Assembly (NCBI GenBank): GCA_029378245.1
Contig: JARKIF010000005.1
Location: forward strand, 1,116,001-1,180,000
From: Roridomyces roridus
Taxonomy: Eukaryota; Basidiomycota; Agaricomycetes; Agaricales; Mycenaceae
DNA length: 64,000 nt
Direction of reading: 5' to 3'
Position 1 is the first letter of the stretch, and every line of letters begins with the position of its first letter. A program made the position numbers and the translations under genes. Shown piece after piece: positions 22,642-35,438 of the stretch. The notes beneath the pieces are model-generated. The model did no database searches, was not told the DNA's origin, and saw only the letters and a program-made list of their open reading frames with translations.

Positions 22642-23595
22642 ATGTATTCCTCACCACCGTCCTCCCCGACATCTCCCACTCGCAGCACCATGCGCCACAA
22701 GACGACGATGCCATCCGGCTTTCGTCCAGCTCCAAAGCCCAAGCGGACTCCCATTGCTGAAATGTCAGTTCGCGAGCTACAAGATCTGCACAACACCAAT
22801 ACCAGACTTCTCTCGTCCCCGTACGTTTCCTCGGACACACACCCCGTGAGGCTCACGCCTTACGCCCGCAGCCGCCAATCGACATCCTCTGATGCCTGGA
22901 TAACGCGGCTCACAGCGGAGCAAGATGCTATCCAAGGACGGTTAGTCGAGCTCTTGGGAGTAGACGCAATCAATACGGGACTCAAGAACACCACCCTCAA
23001 GGGAGAAGACGACATGAACGTCGATCTTCCGTCGGAACCGTATATCAGCCCAGCCCTCGAGGCAAAGCGCAAAGCCCTCTCTCGTTTCGTGCGTCCTTAC
23101 TCACTCGCTACATACTTATTGACTCATTCTATCCAGGGCCCTGCTAACGACGGAACCGCGATCGGTTCGCTCAGCATGCAAGAGGCCATTCAATTGGAGC
23201 AACAAGCACATCAAGTGCGTTCGCCCACTTTACGGTACCTCTTCGATCCTAATATCCAACAGGCAGATAAAGAGCGACAAGAACGATTACTGGAGAAGCG
23301 CAAACGGATGGGCCTGGCGGTTCCCGGGGAACAATTGACGCGGAAGGAGCGTGAGGAGCGGATGTGGGCATTCATGAATCACAAGCCCTCAGACTCGGAT
23401 TTGGAAGACGATTCCGAGGAAGATTATGACGATGAAGACGACCCTGCATCGTGGTTTGCCGATCAGGATGAGGACGGGCGCAAGGGCCAGCTCATAGTCG
23501 AGCCGGACGAGGAAGATTTCGGAGACATCATTCGCGTCGACTCGAGCAAGTTGCACTATAACTCCTTCTACGAGCCGCGCACCGAGGGCGACTAG
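22642..23595 (+). CDS. Uncharacterised basidiomycete protein with acidic C-terminus
   Basis: I do not recognise the family. Starts MYSSPPSSPTSPTRSTMRH; a second in-frame Met follows at residue 17. It has a Ser/Pro-rich lead, a helical stretch (MSVRELQDLHNTNTRLLSS, then WITRLTAEQDAIQGRLVEL), a charged helix rich in Glu/Arg/Lys (RQERLLEKRKRMGL) and a very acidic run (EDDSEEDYDDEDDP), ending YEPRTEGD. Three GT-AG introns, near 22820-22870, 23089-23136 and 23215-23262, all preserve frame, which supports it as a real gene. No membrane segment or signal peptide. Convergent with the next gene (43 bp between stops). Confidence 0.7.
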   Translation: MYSSPPSSPTSPTRSTMRHKTTMPSGFRPAPKPKRTPIAEMSVRELQDLHNTNTRLLSSPYVSSDTHPVRLTPYARSRQSTSSDAWITRLTAEQDAIQGRLVELLGVDAINTGLKNTTLKGEDDMNVDLPSEPYISPALEAKRKALSRFVRPYSLATYLLTHSIQGPANDGTAIGSLSMQEAIQLEQQAHQVRSPTLRYLFDPNIQQADKERQERLLEKRKRMGLAVPGEQLTRKEREERMWAFMNHKPSDSDLEDDSEEDYDDEDDPASWFADQDEDGRKGQLIVEPDEEDFGDIIRVDSSKLHYNSFYEPRTEGD

Positions 23596-23638
23596 TGTTT
23601 ATTGAATCCGAATATAATGTAACACCAGCAGGCATCCT

Positions 23639-26600
23639 CTACCGCGCATGAATCGGACAACTCTTGCCGCGTTGTAGCCAAGACGTGAGGCACGCTACAG
23701 GTGATCAGTGAACATCTACATGGCAAACGCGCGGCCTACTGTTGTGGAAGCTGCATAGACAGCTCAGACGCGCAACCATTGAACCTAATCATGTACGTAA
23801 GCCCAGGCAGTCGCCAGGAATGCATTAGTCTGACCTTTTGCGAACTCTTCCAGGCAGATGACACCTGTATAACGGATTGGCCCTGGATGTTCGCACAGAA
23901 AGGGGGACGCACACTCCACATTGACTAAGCTGCTCTCGGGGGGCAGCCGATATACCAAGTACTTCGGAGTTCGGTTCGGACCCTGTGATGCAGGGCCGGT
24001 ACCACCCTCCAAGCAGGTCCGAACGTGTGTTTCCTGTGCTATCGCGTCTCCAACATCCTCCAAATTGCGGTTACAAACCGGGCACCTATGTAGTTGTTAA
24101 TATAGAATCATAAATCGAGAGAATACTCACTCGGCGAGGTCACTCAGTTGTGAACTGGACTGCCTTCGTGAGAGGTGACCCGGTGAGAGAAGTCGTCCTT
24201 GATCCACTTCGATACGCTCCAGCGAGGTTGCGCGCATTCCATACAACCTACTCGGCACACTCGCGTTCACCTCGTCGTGACAAGCCGAGCACACACGCTG
24301 GGAGCCTGCCGAGGGAGTCCCTTCAGGGAATGCTGGGTCATGTACAATATCTGCAGGGTCGAGCAGGGCGCGATACATCGAGCAACGGTCACAAAATATG
24401 CGCCCGCAACGTCGGCAATGCTGCATACAATCAGAAAAATCGTACAAATGGATTTGTCAACATACGTGCTAAAACTGGGAGTCAATGGCGAGGGATTAGG
24501 TTGAAACAGATAACATACGCGACGGGTAAGAAAACCAAAACGACGCTGGCAGTCGCGACATTGGTGAACCGTTTCGTCTCTCTCCCACTGAGCGTGCATT
24601 TGGTGTGGGGTAGGCGACCATCGTGGCGCGAGCACCTTTTGGGGTGCCTCGTGTGTAGGTACACGAAAGTCTGGCGCTTGGGAGAGCTGTGGCGTCAGAT
24701 CAGTGGGCGCACGCGAGATTCCTGGCCGGTTAAAATAGTCAGATGTAGAGCCCGACGCTCGGGAGTTGGGTCGAATTGTATCGAGCGGCGAAGCGCCGGG
24801 ATAGTGGAACTCCTCATCGGAGCTGCTCTCGTCGTCTTCATCGTCATCAGTAATCTGCAATCATTAGTCGAAGACGAGGAAGCTACGAGGACCACAGTAC
24901 CTGCTTCCGACAACAGCAGACCCCGTGCCCCAGCTGCGTGACGCCGCCGCTCAAGGTCACGACTGTACGCGTTCAGCAGTACTTCTGCTTGCGTTTTTCT
25001 TTCGAGATCCTCGTCACCTGCTATAATCAGTCGATGGGAACACGAAGCTAAATTTGGTTTCACACACCGAGGAGTCCCTGGCGCAACTCCATTGTTGCTC
25101 GCTCCAGCTTGGCAATCGCACGGCGCGCATCCACAGGCGAATCCATGCTGCTGTCGGTTTGTGTTCCGACCAAATATCGCGCACGGGCAACATAATCTTG
25201 GGCACTGGATATAAGGGTTGTCCGCATCGCGCCAAGTTCCTGTCCGTCCGCTTCCCCGTCATCTTGATGAGCCTCGATAAATGGAACCCGAGTGCCGTCT
25301 GCATCAAGGTGGTACATCGCTCCGTCGGGTTCGAGGAACGGGAGCGGTGGAATGTCCAGTCGACGACGCAACACGCGGACCCAGCGCCGCCGGCGCACCC
25401 ACGTGAGCGGGGAACGACTCTGGGATGACGAAGCGGCAGAGCTGCGGCGAGAAGAAGAGCCACCGCCAAGGCCAGAGCTTACAACACCGCTACCAGCGAG
25501 TACGCGCTCAAGTTGGGGTGGTTTTTCTGCCGTCCACTGGTCGTCGGGGTCACTGAAAGTGTGGGCATACTGCCAGCCTTCTTCTGCATCAACACCCGGG
25601 GGCGTGACATCGAGAGTCCAGTCAGACCTTTGGGGCGCGTTAGGCCTTCTAAAGAAAATACAAGAAAATGGACTTGCAGCCAAAAATGACTCCGCTCGAC
25701 AGCATCAGTGGACGACCGATCGGTCGGGCCCGGCTTGGGGAGATTCCATGGATCGTCCAACAGCGGAAGCTGAACATCACTCCGCCAGGCAGCAATCTCC
25801 CGCACACCAGTTTCTTCGTCCATCGCTGGCAGGCGTAGTTGAAAGGGTGCCCGGCGGCCTTGGCGACCGAGGCCAGAGGCTGAAAACTTGGGTCGCCCAC
25901 CAGAGACAGCGAGGGTTTTGAGGCGGCTGTCAAGGCGCTGATTTTCGTAAAGAACGAGTGGTACGGTGGTGTGCACAGAAAGTGGGTTATATGGCACGGT
26001 TATCCCGCGCCACCTCTCTGCTTCAGCCTTTTGAAGAACCTGCAGCAGAGTTGGACGGGAGATGGTATTGTGGAGGATCAAGCGCACCTCGCATATCCAC
26101 ACTTCGAACACGGCTGCTGCGGCATCGAAGGCTGTCTCGCCCCAGTTATTGCGAACAAGAGGATTCGCCGCTTGTTTGCTCAGCAGATAGAGGACAACCG
26201 GGAGATGGCCCTTTGACGACGCGTTCACTAAAAAGTATGAGACCGATAGGAATAGGAAGAGAGTAAAGCATACTCAGCGGTGTCCATCCGCCCTTACTCC
26301 GCGCATCAACTCCTCGCACGCCGTCACACACCTCTGCAGCACCTCCGTGCTCACATAACCAACGAACAATGTCCAGATAACCCTGATGTGATGAGAAAAA
26401 ATGACTGTTGAAAAGACGGGGAAAAACCTTTGAGCATGCATTGTGGAGAGCAGTCCAGCCGTCGGCATCCCTTGCGTTGACGTCCGCTTTTCCTGGGAGC
26501 AGATACTTGATGATGGGCAGGTGGCCGTTGAGGGAGGCCTTGTGCAGGGCGGTTTCACCTTCCTTGTCTTCCCAGTTGGGTATCGCGCCGGCCTCTTCGA

Positions 26601-27028
26601 TGCACCAAATGACGATGTCGAGGTAGCCGCGACTGGCGGCGGCGTGAAGGGCCGTGAAACCCGTGCGAGCGGAGGCATCGTTGGAGAGACTGAAAGGTTC
26701 CACGTTTCCGGCTTCCAACGCGTTACGAAAAAGGCGTTTAAGGAGTGGCAAATCTCCGCCGGACGCCGCCGCATACAAAGCTTCCAGCTGGGCTGGAGAC
26801 GGGCTCTGCGTGGTGGGAGGGGGAGGCGTGGAATCTTGATGAGTGTCCGAGGCCGGGTATAGGAACTCTTCTCGCGTGTCGGACGTTGGGTACACAAACT
26901 CTTCGTCATCGTCTTCCTCGTCATTGCGATGCGTGGACGCGTCTGACCTGCTGAGCTCGAGCACAGGGACAGAGGGAAGATTGGAGGATGGCTTACTCGT
27001 CGATCGTGTTTAGGTCGCGTCCACTCAT
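23639..27028 (-). CDS. UPA1: Ankyrin-FYVE-RING endosomal protein, Upa1-like
   Basis: Starts MSGRDLNTID at 27028. N-terminal acidic repeats DDDEEFVYPTSD and REEFLYPASD are followed by ankyrin repeats (TGFTALHAAASRGYLDIV, GETALHKASLNGHLPIIK, GWTALHNACSKGYLDIVRW), a long linker with a third motif DEEFHYPG, a FYVE finger with WERD, RRHCRRCG and RVCSAC, and a C-terminal RING-H2 built across introns: CVICLEEF, ARLSCLCSFHNAC, RGKSCPIHAR. This order matches Ustilago maydis Upa1, which sits on early endosomes through PI3P and links them to the mRNA carrier Rrm4 for microtubule transport. I did not find a clear classical PAM2 motif. The RING may give ubiquitin-ligase activity, as in Pib1. All joins GT-AG. 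Confidence 0.82.
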
Positions 27029-27236
27029 GGTAGTAGTTGACAGCCAAGTTGTCTCTCCCGCCATCACACCAACAAAGTGACTGGCTTCAATCTATTCTAT
27101 GCCCTCTCACACTCCGAGTGCGCCGTACGGAACACAAGGAGGGGACTGATTCCCGCGTGAAATCTTTAAATGTTACCAATCATTCGTGCTTTTCGCCACC
27201 CCTGCTCTTGGTTTCAACCACCATCTTCGTCGTGCA

Positions 27237-28863
27237 ATGTCCGCAAACGGTGTCAAGGATCGCTCCAACCTTGTCCCTTTCTCTTCGCGTCTCAAGGAGG
27301 GTCGCGCACTGGCCCAGGATGTCTGGTCTATCTTCAAGTTTGTCTATCGGTCCAGTTCTTGCAATCTAGTGCTGACTCGTGCAGTGTCGCAAACCTCCCC
27401 TCGGATTGCATCAATCTAGGACAGGGCTACATGAACTTCTCGCCCCCGAAATGGGTCACTGAGGCTGCCAATGAAGCCCTCCAAGGTGTTGCCGAGAACC
27501 ACTACTCGCATCCCAAGGGTCGTATGCGCCTCCGCCAGGCCATCAAGAGCTTCTACGACCCAGAGTTCAATCGCCAACTCGATGTCGAGACTGAAATCCT
27601 CGTCACTAGTGGCGCGAACGAAGGTATTTCGCCATTCCACCCGGTATTCCTTATCTGAACCACGTAGGCCAATATTCGGTCTTTGTCGCATTTTTGGAAC
27701 AGGGCGACGAGGTCATCATGTTTGAGCCGTTCTTCGACCAGTACCTTCCCTCTGTTACCTTCAACGGCGGCAAGCCCGTGTACGTGCCCCTCCACCCTCC
27801 CGGCAGCGGCGGCAAATCCACGAGCAACGAATGGACCATTGATCTTGATGAGCTCAGGTGTGCGGTCTCGTGACACGACAGAAATCTTGTTTGACGCGAA
27901 ACCAGGGCCGCGATTACTCCTCGCACCAAAATGATCATCGTCAATACACCCCACAATCCTGTTGGCAAGGTTTTCACGCGCGCAGAACTCGAGGGTATCG
28001 CGGCCCTTGCCGAGGAATTCAATCTCATCGTCATGGCGGACGAAGTGGTCGGTGCTCCTTCAACTCATCGTTGTCGGCTATTTATCTGTCGCCATCTAGT
28101 ACGATTGTCTCACCTTTGATGGCAAAGAGCACGTACGCATTGCGAATCTGCCCGGGATGTGGGACCGTACCGTTACCGTTGGATCTGCCGGCAGTATGTT
28201 ATTTCCTTGCTCAGTGTACAGCAGCTCAGATGATTTGCAGAGGCGTTTGCTGCAACTGGGTGGCGTATTGGCTGGCTCATTGGGCCCGAGTACATCATTC
28301 GTCCAACGCTTGCTGCGACGACGCGTATTGTCTTCTGCTCCAATTCTCCTCTCCAGGAGGCAGCCGCCGCTGGATTGGAGCAGGCCAGGCAACGTGGCTT
28401 TTTCGAGAACCAGCGTGCTGAATACACCGAGCGACGCGCTATCCTCACGGATACTTTCGACAAGCTCGGCTTGACATACACCCTCCCCGAAGGAAGCTAC
28501 TTCATTCTCCTGGTATGTGAGGAACTTGGCTCTGAGCTCCTGTCGTTCATCCGAATTCGCAGGACATTTCCAAACTCAAGTTCCCGGATGACTATCCCTT
28601 CCCTAAGAGTGTTCTCGGACGGGGCCGTGACTTTAGAGCATGTTGGTTCATTGCGCTGGAGCTCGGCGTTTCTTCCATCCCCGTCAGCGAGGTCAGCTCC
28701 ATCATGCCATCTCCACCATGTTATCTGATCTTGTATCCAGTTTTACTGCGAGGAACATGCCAACATCGGCGAGGCTTATGGCCGTTTCGCGTTCTGCAAG
28801 GACACTGATACCCTCAGGAAAGCTGCGGCACGCCTCGAGGGCCTGAAGAAGTTCATCCAGTAA
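27237..28863 (+). CDS. BNA3: Kynurenine/cysteine-conjugate aminotransferase (Bna3 type)
   Basis: Starts MSANGVKDRSNLVPFSSR. Fold-type I PLP aminotransferase: INLGQGYMNFSPP, ENHYSHPKGRMRLRQAI, LVTSGANEGQYSVF, IIVNTPHNPVGKVF (Asn of the PLP site), MADEVYD (Asp/Tyr), SAGKAFAATGWRIGWL with the Schiff-base Lys formed across an intron, and RACWFIALELG near the C-terminal Arg region. It ends ARLEGLKKFIQ. It converts kynurenine to kynurenic acid and can act as a cysteine-S-conjugate beta-lyase. At least seven GT-AG introns. No in-frame upstream Met that would give a mitochondrial leader. Confidence 0.88.
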
Positions 28864-28909
28864 ATCTAAATGTTTGTAGAATATAGAAAACATGTATTGC
28901 AAGGTTTGT

Positions 28910-31900
28910 TTAATTTGGATGAGCAGCACCATACACAAGGTCGTCAACGATTCGTGAGAGATTTTCGTCTCTGGAAGTAGATGTGCAGCCATAGTAGGTC
29001 GGATTGCTCGCGACGCGATGTGCGAGCAAGGTGAATGAGAGGACATCCACAAGCTGCTGCTTGTCGAGGTGTGAATGCGACGCGTGCCATGTCCGCAATT
29101 CGGGTGAGCCCAGCAGCGCAGACTCGAGTGGCAACCCTTCCGTCAGAAAACGCATAAAGGTGTCCTTCGCCTCTGCCTGACAAAACAAATGAAAGTGTCC
29201 TGCGCCGGAATGACGCACCGCACGGCTTTGCATACGGATCATCTCGGACAATCCATAATCGCGTAGCTGCCGGTCGGCACTCTCGGCACCCGGAGCAGTG
29301 TATTGTGTCCCAAGCACGACTACAACCGCGGCACGCACAGGCAACGTCCAGCACGAATCGCGCGGGACAATCAGCACACGGACAATGCCTTCAGCGTACA
29401 GTTCCAGCATGAGGTTGCGGTCAGGCCGTGGGATTCCTTCATGGAAGAAGCCGATGCCGCGAGACACGACGTCCACCAGGCTGGGATCCTGCAAACGTGC
29501 CAGGTAGTCTTCTAGCCGTTCCTGCGACACATATTCGGGCAGATACCCCCTGTCCGTCTCTTGCTCGAGAGCACACTGGGTAATCAGGTCATAGGCTATT
29601 GAACGGCATTGACCGCGCGATGGCACGAACACGACCGCAGACTCGCCAGATGCTGCGCTCTGGATCGCTGCATGTGCAGGTTTAGCCATCGCCTTGAACA
29701 AGGAAGCCGAATGGGGTATGCTGAAAGTATGTGGTGTCGTTGTCAAAGACTGGTCGCGGTCGCTGGGCCGGAAGCTGAGTAACGCAGCCGGATCAACCTG
29801 CAGCCATGCCGCAAGGTCGGCCGGGTCACTGAGCGAACTTGATGCGCCAACGAACCGTGTGGGATAGGTTTGCACGGCGTGCCGCAAAAGCGAGACTCCC
29901 AACTCGTAGGCAGGGTCGAGCTGCTCCAGATTCTCGCAGACAACAAGTTTCAGGCCTTGTAACGGTTTTCTCGGGTCCCGTTGGGAGATGGTTTGGAGTA
30001 AATGTGTTGCTGTTACAATACGGATCACCCGTCCTGCTGGGCGGTCCAGTGCTTGCGGCGTGGAGTTGTGTTCTATGGACACTCCCGAAACTCGTGAGGC
30101 ACGGAGGTCCGCCAGGATCTCGGAAGCTACGCTCTTCCGTGGTGTCACCACAAGGACCCATGTATTAGCCTCCGCGACCGTCATCCTGGAACTTACAATC
30201 AGATATGTCGCATGTTTAAAGAGGTATCCGTACCACGCGAGAATTTGGATGAGAATGGACTTTCCACCGCCGACAGGGGCGCAAAGAAGAGAATGCCATT
30301 TCGTGTTGATCAATGTCCAGAGCGACTGTGTTTGGATGGCATTGAAGTTGTGCAGGCGTCCAGTGAGCACAGACTCGACGGCTGGATTGCGGAGCACGGA
30401 TGGTGACAGGAAGGGTAATTCAAGCAGAGGACTGTGACTGTGAGACGCCACGGGCATAACAAGAGTATCCAATGGAATCGATACTTCGTCCTCAGCTCCC
30501 ATCCAGCGATCCGACACAAAGCGTATCGTTACCGATGGCGGCGGTTGACCATCCGGGATAGAAATAACAAAGTCTACATCCAGGAAATCCGTGGTCGGCC
30601 GGAAAACCAGATGAGATAGCTGAAGGACATTCAATGCGTCGTGGTCTTCCACCCAAAGCCAGAAGGGCTCTGCGCTGCCATGTACACCTTTGTCCCAAGT
30701 GAAAGTGCGCTTCAGCCGAACGGCAATTTTCAGGACATCAAAGCCGAGGGGCCGGAGACTGTAAGTGATGCGAACAGATGGGAATCGTTTGGCTGCATCC
30801 AGAATGGCTCGACCGTGATTCTCGTTGAGATGGACCAGGTTTCCCAATTCCACCGCACTCGAGGCGGCAAGCTCGGCAGGGGACCATTCGTCGGCCCAGC
30901 GTTCTAATCCGTAAAACACGTCGGCCTTGAGATTGAACTGTTTGAGTGGCTGGTCGAATGGCCACAATCGTTTCTCGATGGCTTTGCTCATTCCCATCAG
31001 TACCGCGGTCACGTGTGCCCACTTTCGGCTGATCGCGATCTCAAGCAGGGCTCTAATGATCCGGCCACCATTCTGAGCAGCATATGCCGTGTCAGAGACG
31101 AGCGCAAAATCATCGACAGGCTGTCTTGAGATGTAGCCTTGCAGAAGAATGTTGACTTTGCCTTTACTTGTATCAGTGCCACCCTGGAAGAATCAAGTTA
31201 GTGAGTGCCGCCAAGGGGGGGATCGCAATTACTTTGACAGCGCATGGAACGATTTCCATCAATTGCTCGAGTTCTTTGACTTCAGACTCTCGGATTTGTA
31301 TTTGATCAAACTTTGGACTGTCAAGAATTGCCAAATTACCGAGAAGGACGAACACACCTCCGTGCTCATACTGAGCATTCCCAGAACATCTGCCTCGGAC
31401 ATGCGCTGCCGGAACTCTTTGTTGAAGGTTTCGATGGAGGTATATCGGATGTAGTACTTGGCAGCGATTCTACCCAGCTCGGTGATCGTAAAGTCACCAC
31501 TATTGCGGTCGAAATTTATCATGCCGGTATCCGCCAACTTTTGAGCAGCAGCAGTTATGAGTTCATGCCTCTTGGAGCCCAACTGGGGATCGTCTCCTGT
31601 TGCATCTCGAGATATGCCTGGAGTGAAACGTTGGGACGATACAAGGATAAACAAAGCAGTGCGGACCATAGATAAAAGGATTCTTGCGCATCCGCACAAA
31701 CAGGTATGTGTATCCCAGCCAACGAACTCCGTCTCGGGTGTTTGCAACCGTTCCGAGGGATATTTCGGCATTCAGTGAGTCGATTAGACCCCCTTGGAAC
31801 CTAGAAAGATAAATCGACTGAACGAAATGGATTTGACAAACCTACTGAGATTCGATAGGGTTCTATGTGGGCAGTCTATCAGTAAATGAACGGACAGAGA

Positions 31901-34626
31901 TTCAGAGACATACCTGAGATGTGACCGCGTCCAGATAATGAGCGAGTTTGTCTTCCGTAGTGCAGATGTAGCCCTCTCCGCTGGTTTCAAGGCCGGGACG
32001 CCCCGCTCGCCCGAAGACTTGCAATACGTCCAAGACGGATAGATCCACGAATGCACCCTTGGAACTGTCGTAGACTTGTGTCCCTTTGATGATGACTGCG
32101 AAAATTATTACTGACGGGATAGAAGCAGGAAGATGGACGTACCAGCATGAGCAGGCAAATTGACACCCCAAGCCAGAGTGGCCGTGCAACACAAGACCTT
32201 GATCGCACGAGCTTCAAACATCCGCTCCATCATATTCCTGTCTGAACGTAACATCCCAGCATGGTGAATCCCAAAGCCCCCGTCAAAAAGCAACTTCATC
32301 TCTTTATTGCGAGACTCCCCAATACTTTTGCGGAAAAAGCTCCATTGGGGGTGATCTTCGCAGCTGAAATCGTCCGAGTTATTTTTGAGAACTGAAGCTT
32401 CGCGAAGGGCGAGCGCAGTCTTGACTGTTTCCTTGCGTGCATGAACGAACACCATGACCTGATGCCCCTGAGCTACCAGCTCTGAAACCTTTTTGAAGGT
32501 CACTTCGTCTAGATTCTTCTTCGAGAGCGCACTCCCAGCTTTCCCCTTGATCCCAATGAAATGCTGCTCCAATGGAACTGGTCGGAAAGATGAATCAAAG
32601 TAAAACAGCCCTTTGTAACGCGAAACACTGAGTTGCCGTGAGCTGCAAGCCGGAAGTGAGAGGTTTCAAACAGCTACCTGAGAAATTCTGCAACATCCAT
32701 ATAGTTCGGAAGTGTCGCACTGAGTCCGACGATACGGATGACGGATTGACTGGATTCAACCTGGCGAAGAGTTCGTGCGACTATGGTTTCGATAACCGCC
32801 CCACGCTCTTCGTTGAGAAGGTGTACTTCATCGATGATCAGTAGTTTTAGACTCTGTTGGAAGGATGAGTTCTTCAACTCGTCTGCTCCGGGACTCCTTA
32901 CTGATGCCAGTTCCCCCTCTCCTGTCGGCTTCCTCGTAACGACGTCCCATTTTTCCGGCGTGGTGACGATGACCTGAGTTTGGGCTATTTCCGCCTTGGT
33001 CAACTGCATGTCACCTACGGGCCCGTCAGAATATTTTGCGGATGTGAGCGAGAAAAGACTGACCAGTCAACTCTCGAACTTCAATGTTGAGCCATTTTAA
33101 CCGTTTGCTGAATTTCCGTACAATTTCCGACGCCAGTGCTTTCATCGGCGCACTAGAGAGTGATGAGACTCGACTTGATTCAACAAAATGGACTTACACA
33201 TAGATGATTTTGAACGAGGATCTATTGACGGTGGAGCCAATAGGTGCATTGCCGGAGCCAGTCGACCTATGTTGATCCAGAACCCGCAGAATGGTCAACA
33301 TGGCTACATCTGTTTTACCCTTGCATGAATATTGAGTCAAGTCTCGACTCTCTTCGGGTCCGACTCACAGCACCGGTGGGAGCTAGTCGTAGCTAACGTC
33401 AAGGCCAGCTCTGTCAGTGTATCAGGATGACTGACCGCAAACAAGCATGTTTTCGTTGGTCCCATAAGCCGTTGGAAAGACCTGGTGGAAAATGAACAGA
33501 TGCGGTCCAAAGCGATGGTGAACCTACAATGGATTGAATCCGATTGAGAGCGGTGTAACCCTGTTGGTACAGTATTGAGCAAGTTGATTCACTTGACATT
33601 GAATTCTTACCGGAAATGATCCTCGTGCAAGAGGATCCAACTCTGAGACAGGAATGAGCCGTTCAGTAACTCTAGGAGGTACTGGTCGTGCAGGAGGGAT
33701 GATTACTTCCTCGAATTGCTGTGAAGTGTTAGACTATAACAAAACAAAACCACCGAGTGAGTCGCAAACCTCGTCCATGTCCCTTACAGTCCCCATCGGA
33801 AGCATATATTTGCTGCCAAACTGTGACAAAACGTTTCCCTGGGTCATTAGGGTCGAGGTGTAGACGTGGGGAAGGACTTCGGGTAGGGGTTCCTGGAATA
33901 CAATTCAGAAAAGCGCACTATACGAGGATGCCGCCTTACAGCGGACCCGTTGAACAGAGGGCGAGCAGCGTTCTGTCGGAAAGTTTCCTCCATCCGCTTG
34001 CGGGCATCGGTGGCGGAGAGCTCCAGCACTGTATTCTATTGAGAGCCCAATCTTCAACGAAAGAGTTGGGCACACCAGCCGAATTCTCTGCCGGTCGCGA
34101 TTCCTCCAACTTTTCTTTTGTCAGCACCGCACCAGTATAATGCCACAGTAGATGCAAACCTCTTTGGCCAACGTGGATCTATTCTGGATGATTTCCATTA
34201 CTAGGTCCATGTCCTCGTAGCCAACAGCCTCGGCGACATCTCCAGAAACGTCGTGGTCTTGAGGTCGGGATAAAATGGAATACAGAGATTCCAACAGAGG
34301 TTCGGCGTCCGGCTTCGCTAGAAGTTTGTCCAGGACAGTCGACCGTGACGCGAGTCGGTACGCGTCGAGCACAGAGTCCCATTCTTCGTCTTCCTCATTG
34401 AGAGATTCATGGTTCTCTGCGTGAACGATTTAGAGGGCGCTGATTCTCTTGGAAACTGGAGAGACCTTGAGCATTTCCGACGAAACTGGCGAGGGGTCAA
34501 GTTTAGGAATGGAGTGATTCCAATTGCGCGTATAATGCACCTGGCCCACTCATCCAACGCGCGCTGGTCATTCACAGAAGACTCTTGCACCGATCCCAAA
34601 AGAAAATCGAAATGAGAATTGAGCAT
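28910..34626 (-). CDS. SLH1: Ski2-like helicase Slh1/ASCC3, truncated C-terminus
   Basis: Large gene with many introns, starting [16 protein letters not shown] at 34626. The N-terminal region includes [12 protein letters not shown] and [12 protein letters not shown], typical of Slh1. First helicase cassette is intact: [60 protein letters not shown], then a winged helix and a full Sec63 domain. Second cassette is degenerate: GGGKS for GSGKT, CENLEQ where DExH is expected, [10 protein letters not shown] where QMxGRAGR is expected. The protein stops (AAHPN at 28910) inside the second winged helix, so the second Sec63 domain is missing; the convergent BNA3 stop is 46 bp away. About 1,750 residues by estimate, against about 1,970 in yeast. 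Slh1 dismantles collided ribosomes in ribosome quality control. Confidence 0.88.
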
Positions 34627-34680
34627 GGCGGTAGAAAACAACGGGACCGAGTGATCTGACTACAATGATGTCTCATTATC

Positions 34681-35384
34681 CTAAACTACGCGTCTGCTAA
34701 ATACGCTGGAGTAGGTCCTTGGTGAAGATAATACAGTCGGCGAGCCGAATCGCCAATAAGGCCATATAATAAACGCCAGTTTCGAGTCGACCAGACCCAA
34801 AGGAACCTGTCTCGCGATGTAAATCCAAAGGAAAGACTCCAGATAGCTAGAACACGCACTGGGCCGAACATGTTGCTATCCCGGGTGTGGAATGCATCAC
34901 CTTGGAGCAGTTTATATGGCTGACTGAGAGATGTGGTACAACAACTGACCTTCGACCCAGATGTGGCCCTGTGGAACGCGCACCTCTGGCTGTGGGTAAG
35001 GCGCTCGGGTACGCACTACGTCTCCCTCGACTCCAACGATTCTTTTAACCAGCTCATACTTTGCATCATCCGGAGACCTGGGAGACATTCAAGTCGGGTT
35101 GTGGGTTTCGACATGCAACGCACTTGAGAGCCACAATGTCCCCCCGGTTGAAACTGTGTAGTGTGTGTACTGAGAAGCGGTCGAATATGCCGACGTCTCG
35201 CCACAGCATGGACTCGTCCGGATTGAGTGTTGGCTAGACATGAGAAAGTCAGAGCAGTCGAGGGTGTATGACCAACCTGCATGCTACGGCCAGATATCAG
35301 CTTGAGAGTGTAGATATCTGCCAGCAGAAACCCAGTCGGAATCCAGTACAACACGGGCCATGCCCGCCGCAGAAGATAAATCAT
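34681..35384 (-). CDS. IMP2: Mitochondrial inner membrane protease subunit 2
   Basis: Starts at the ATG at 35384 (MIYLLRRAWPVLYWIP), a membrane-anchor segment. The catalytic Ser lies in SGRSMQPTLNPDESMLW and the general-base Lys in ELVKRIVGVEGDVV; the signal-peptidase signature continues VRVPQGHIWVEGDA and RDSNMFGPVPLGLVDSK. The last exon, after a GT-AG intron, ends SVFSRRVV at 34681. It cleaves sorting signals of proteins bound for the intermembrane space (cytochrome c1 in yeast). Small gene with three or more introns, squeezed between SLH1 (54 bp) and UTP14 (54 bp) on the same strand. Confidence 0.85.
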
Positions 35385-35438
35385 GGAGGAAGAAAGTAAA
35401 AGCGCGATCACGCGTCCGAGTAAATATGCATACACAAT

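Noticed and set aside
24150..24941. 263-codon plus-strand frame
   Set aside because: Lies opposite the FYVE and linker exons of the Upa1-like gene and crosses its intron boundaries; no motif.
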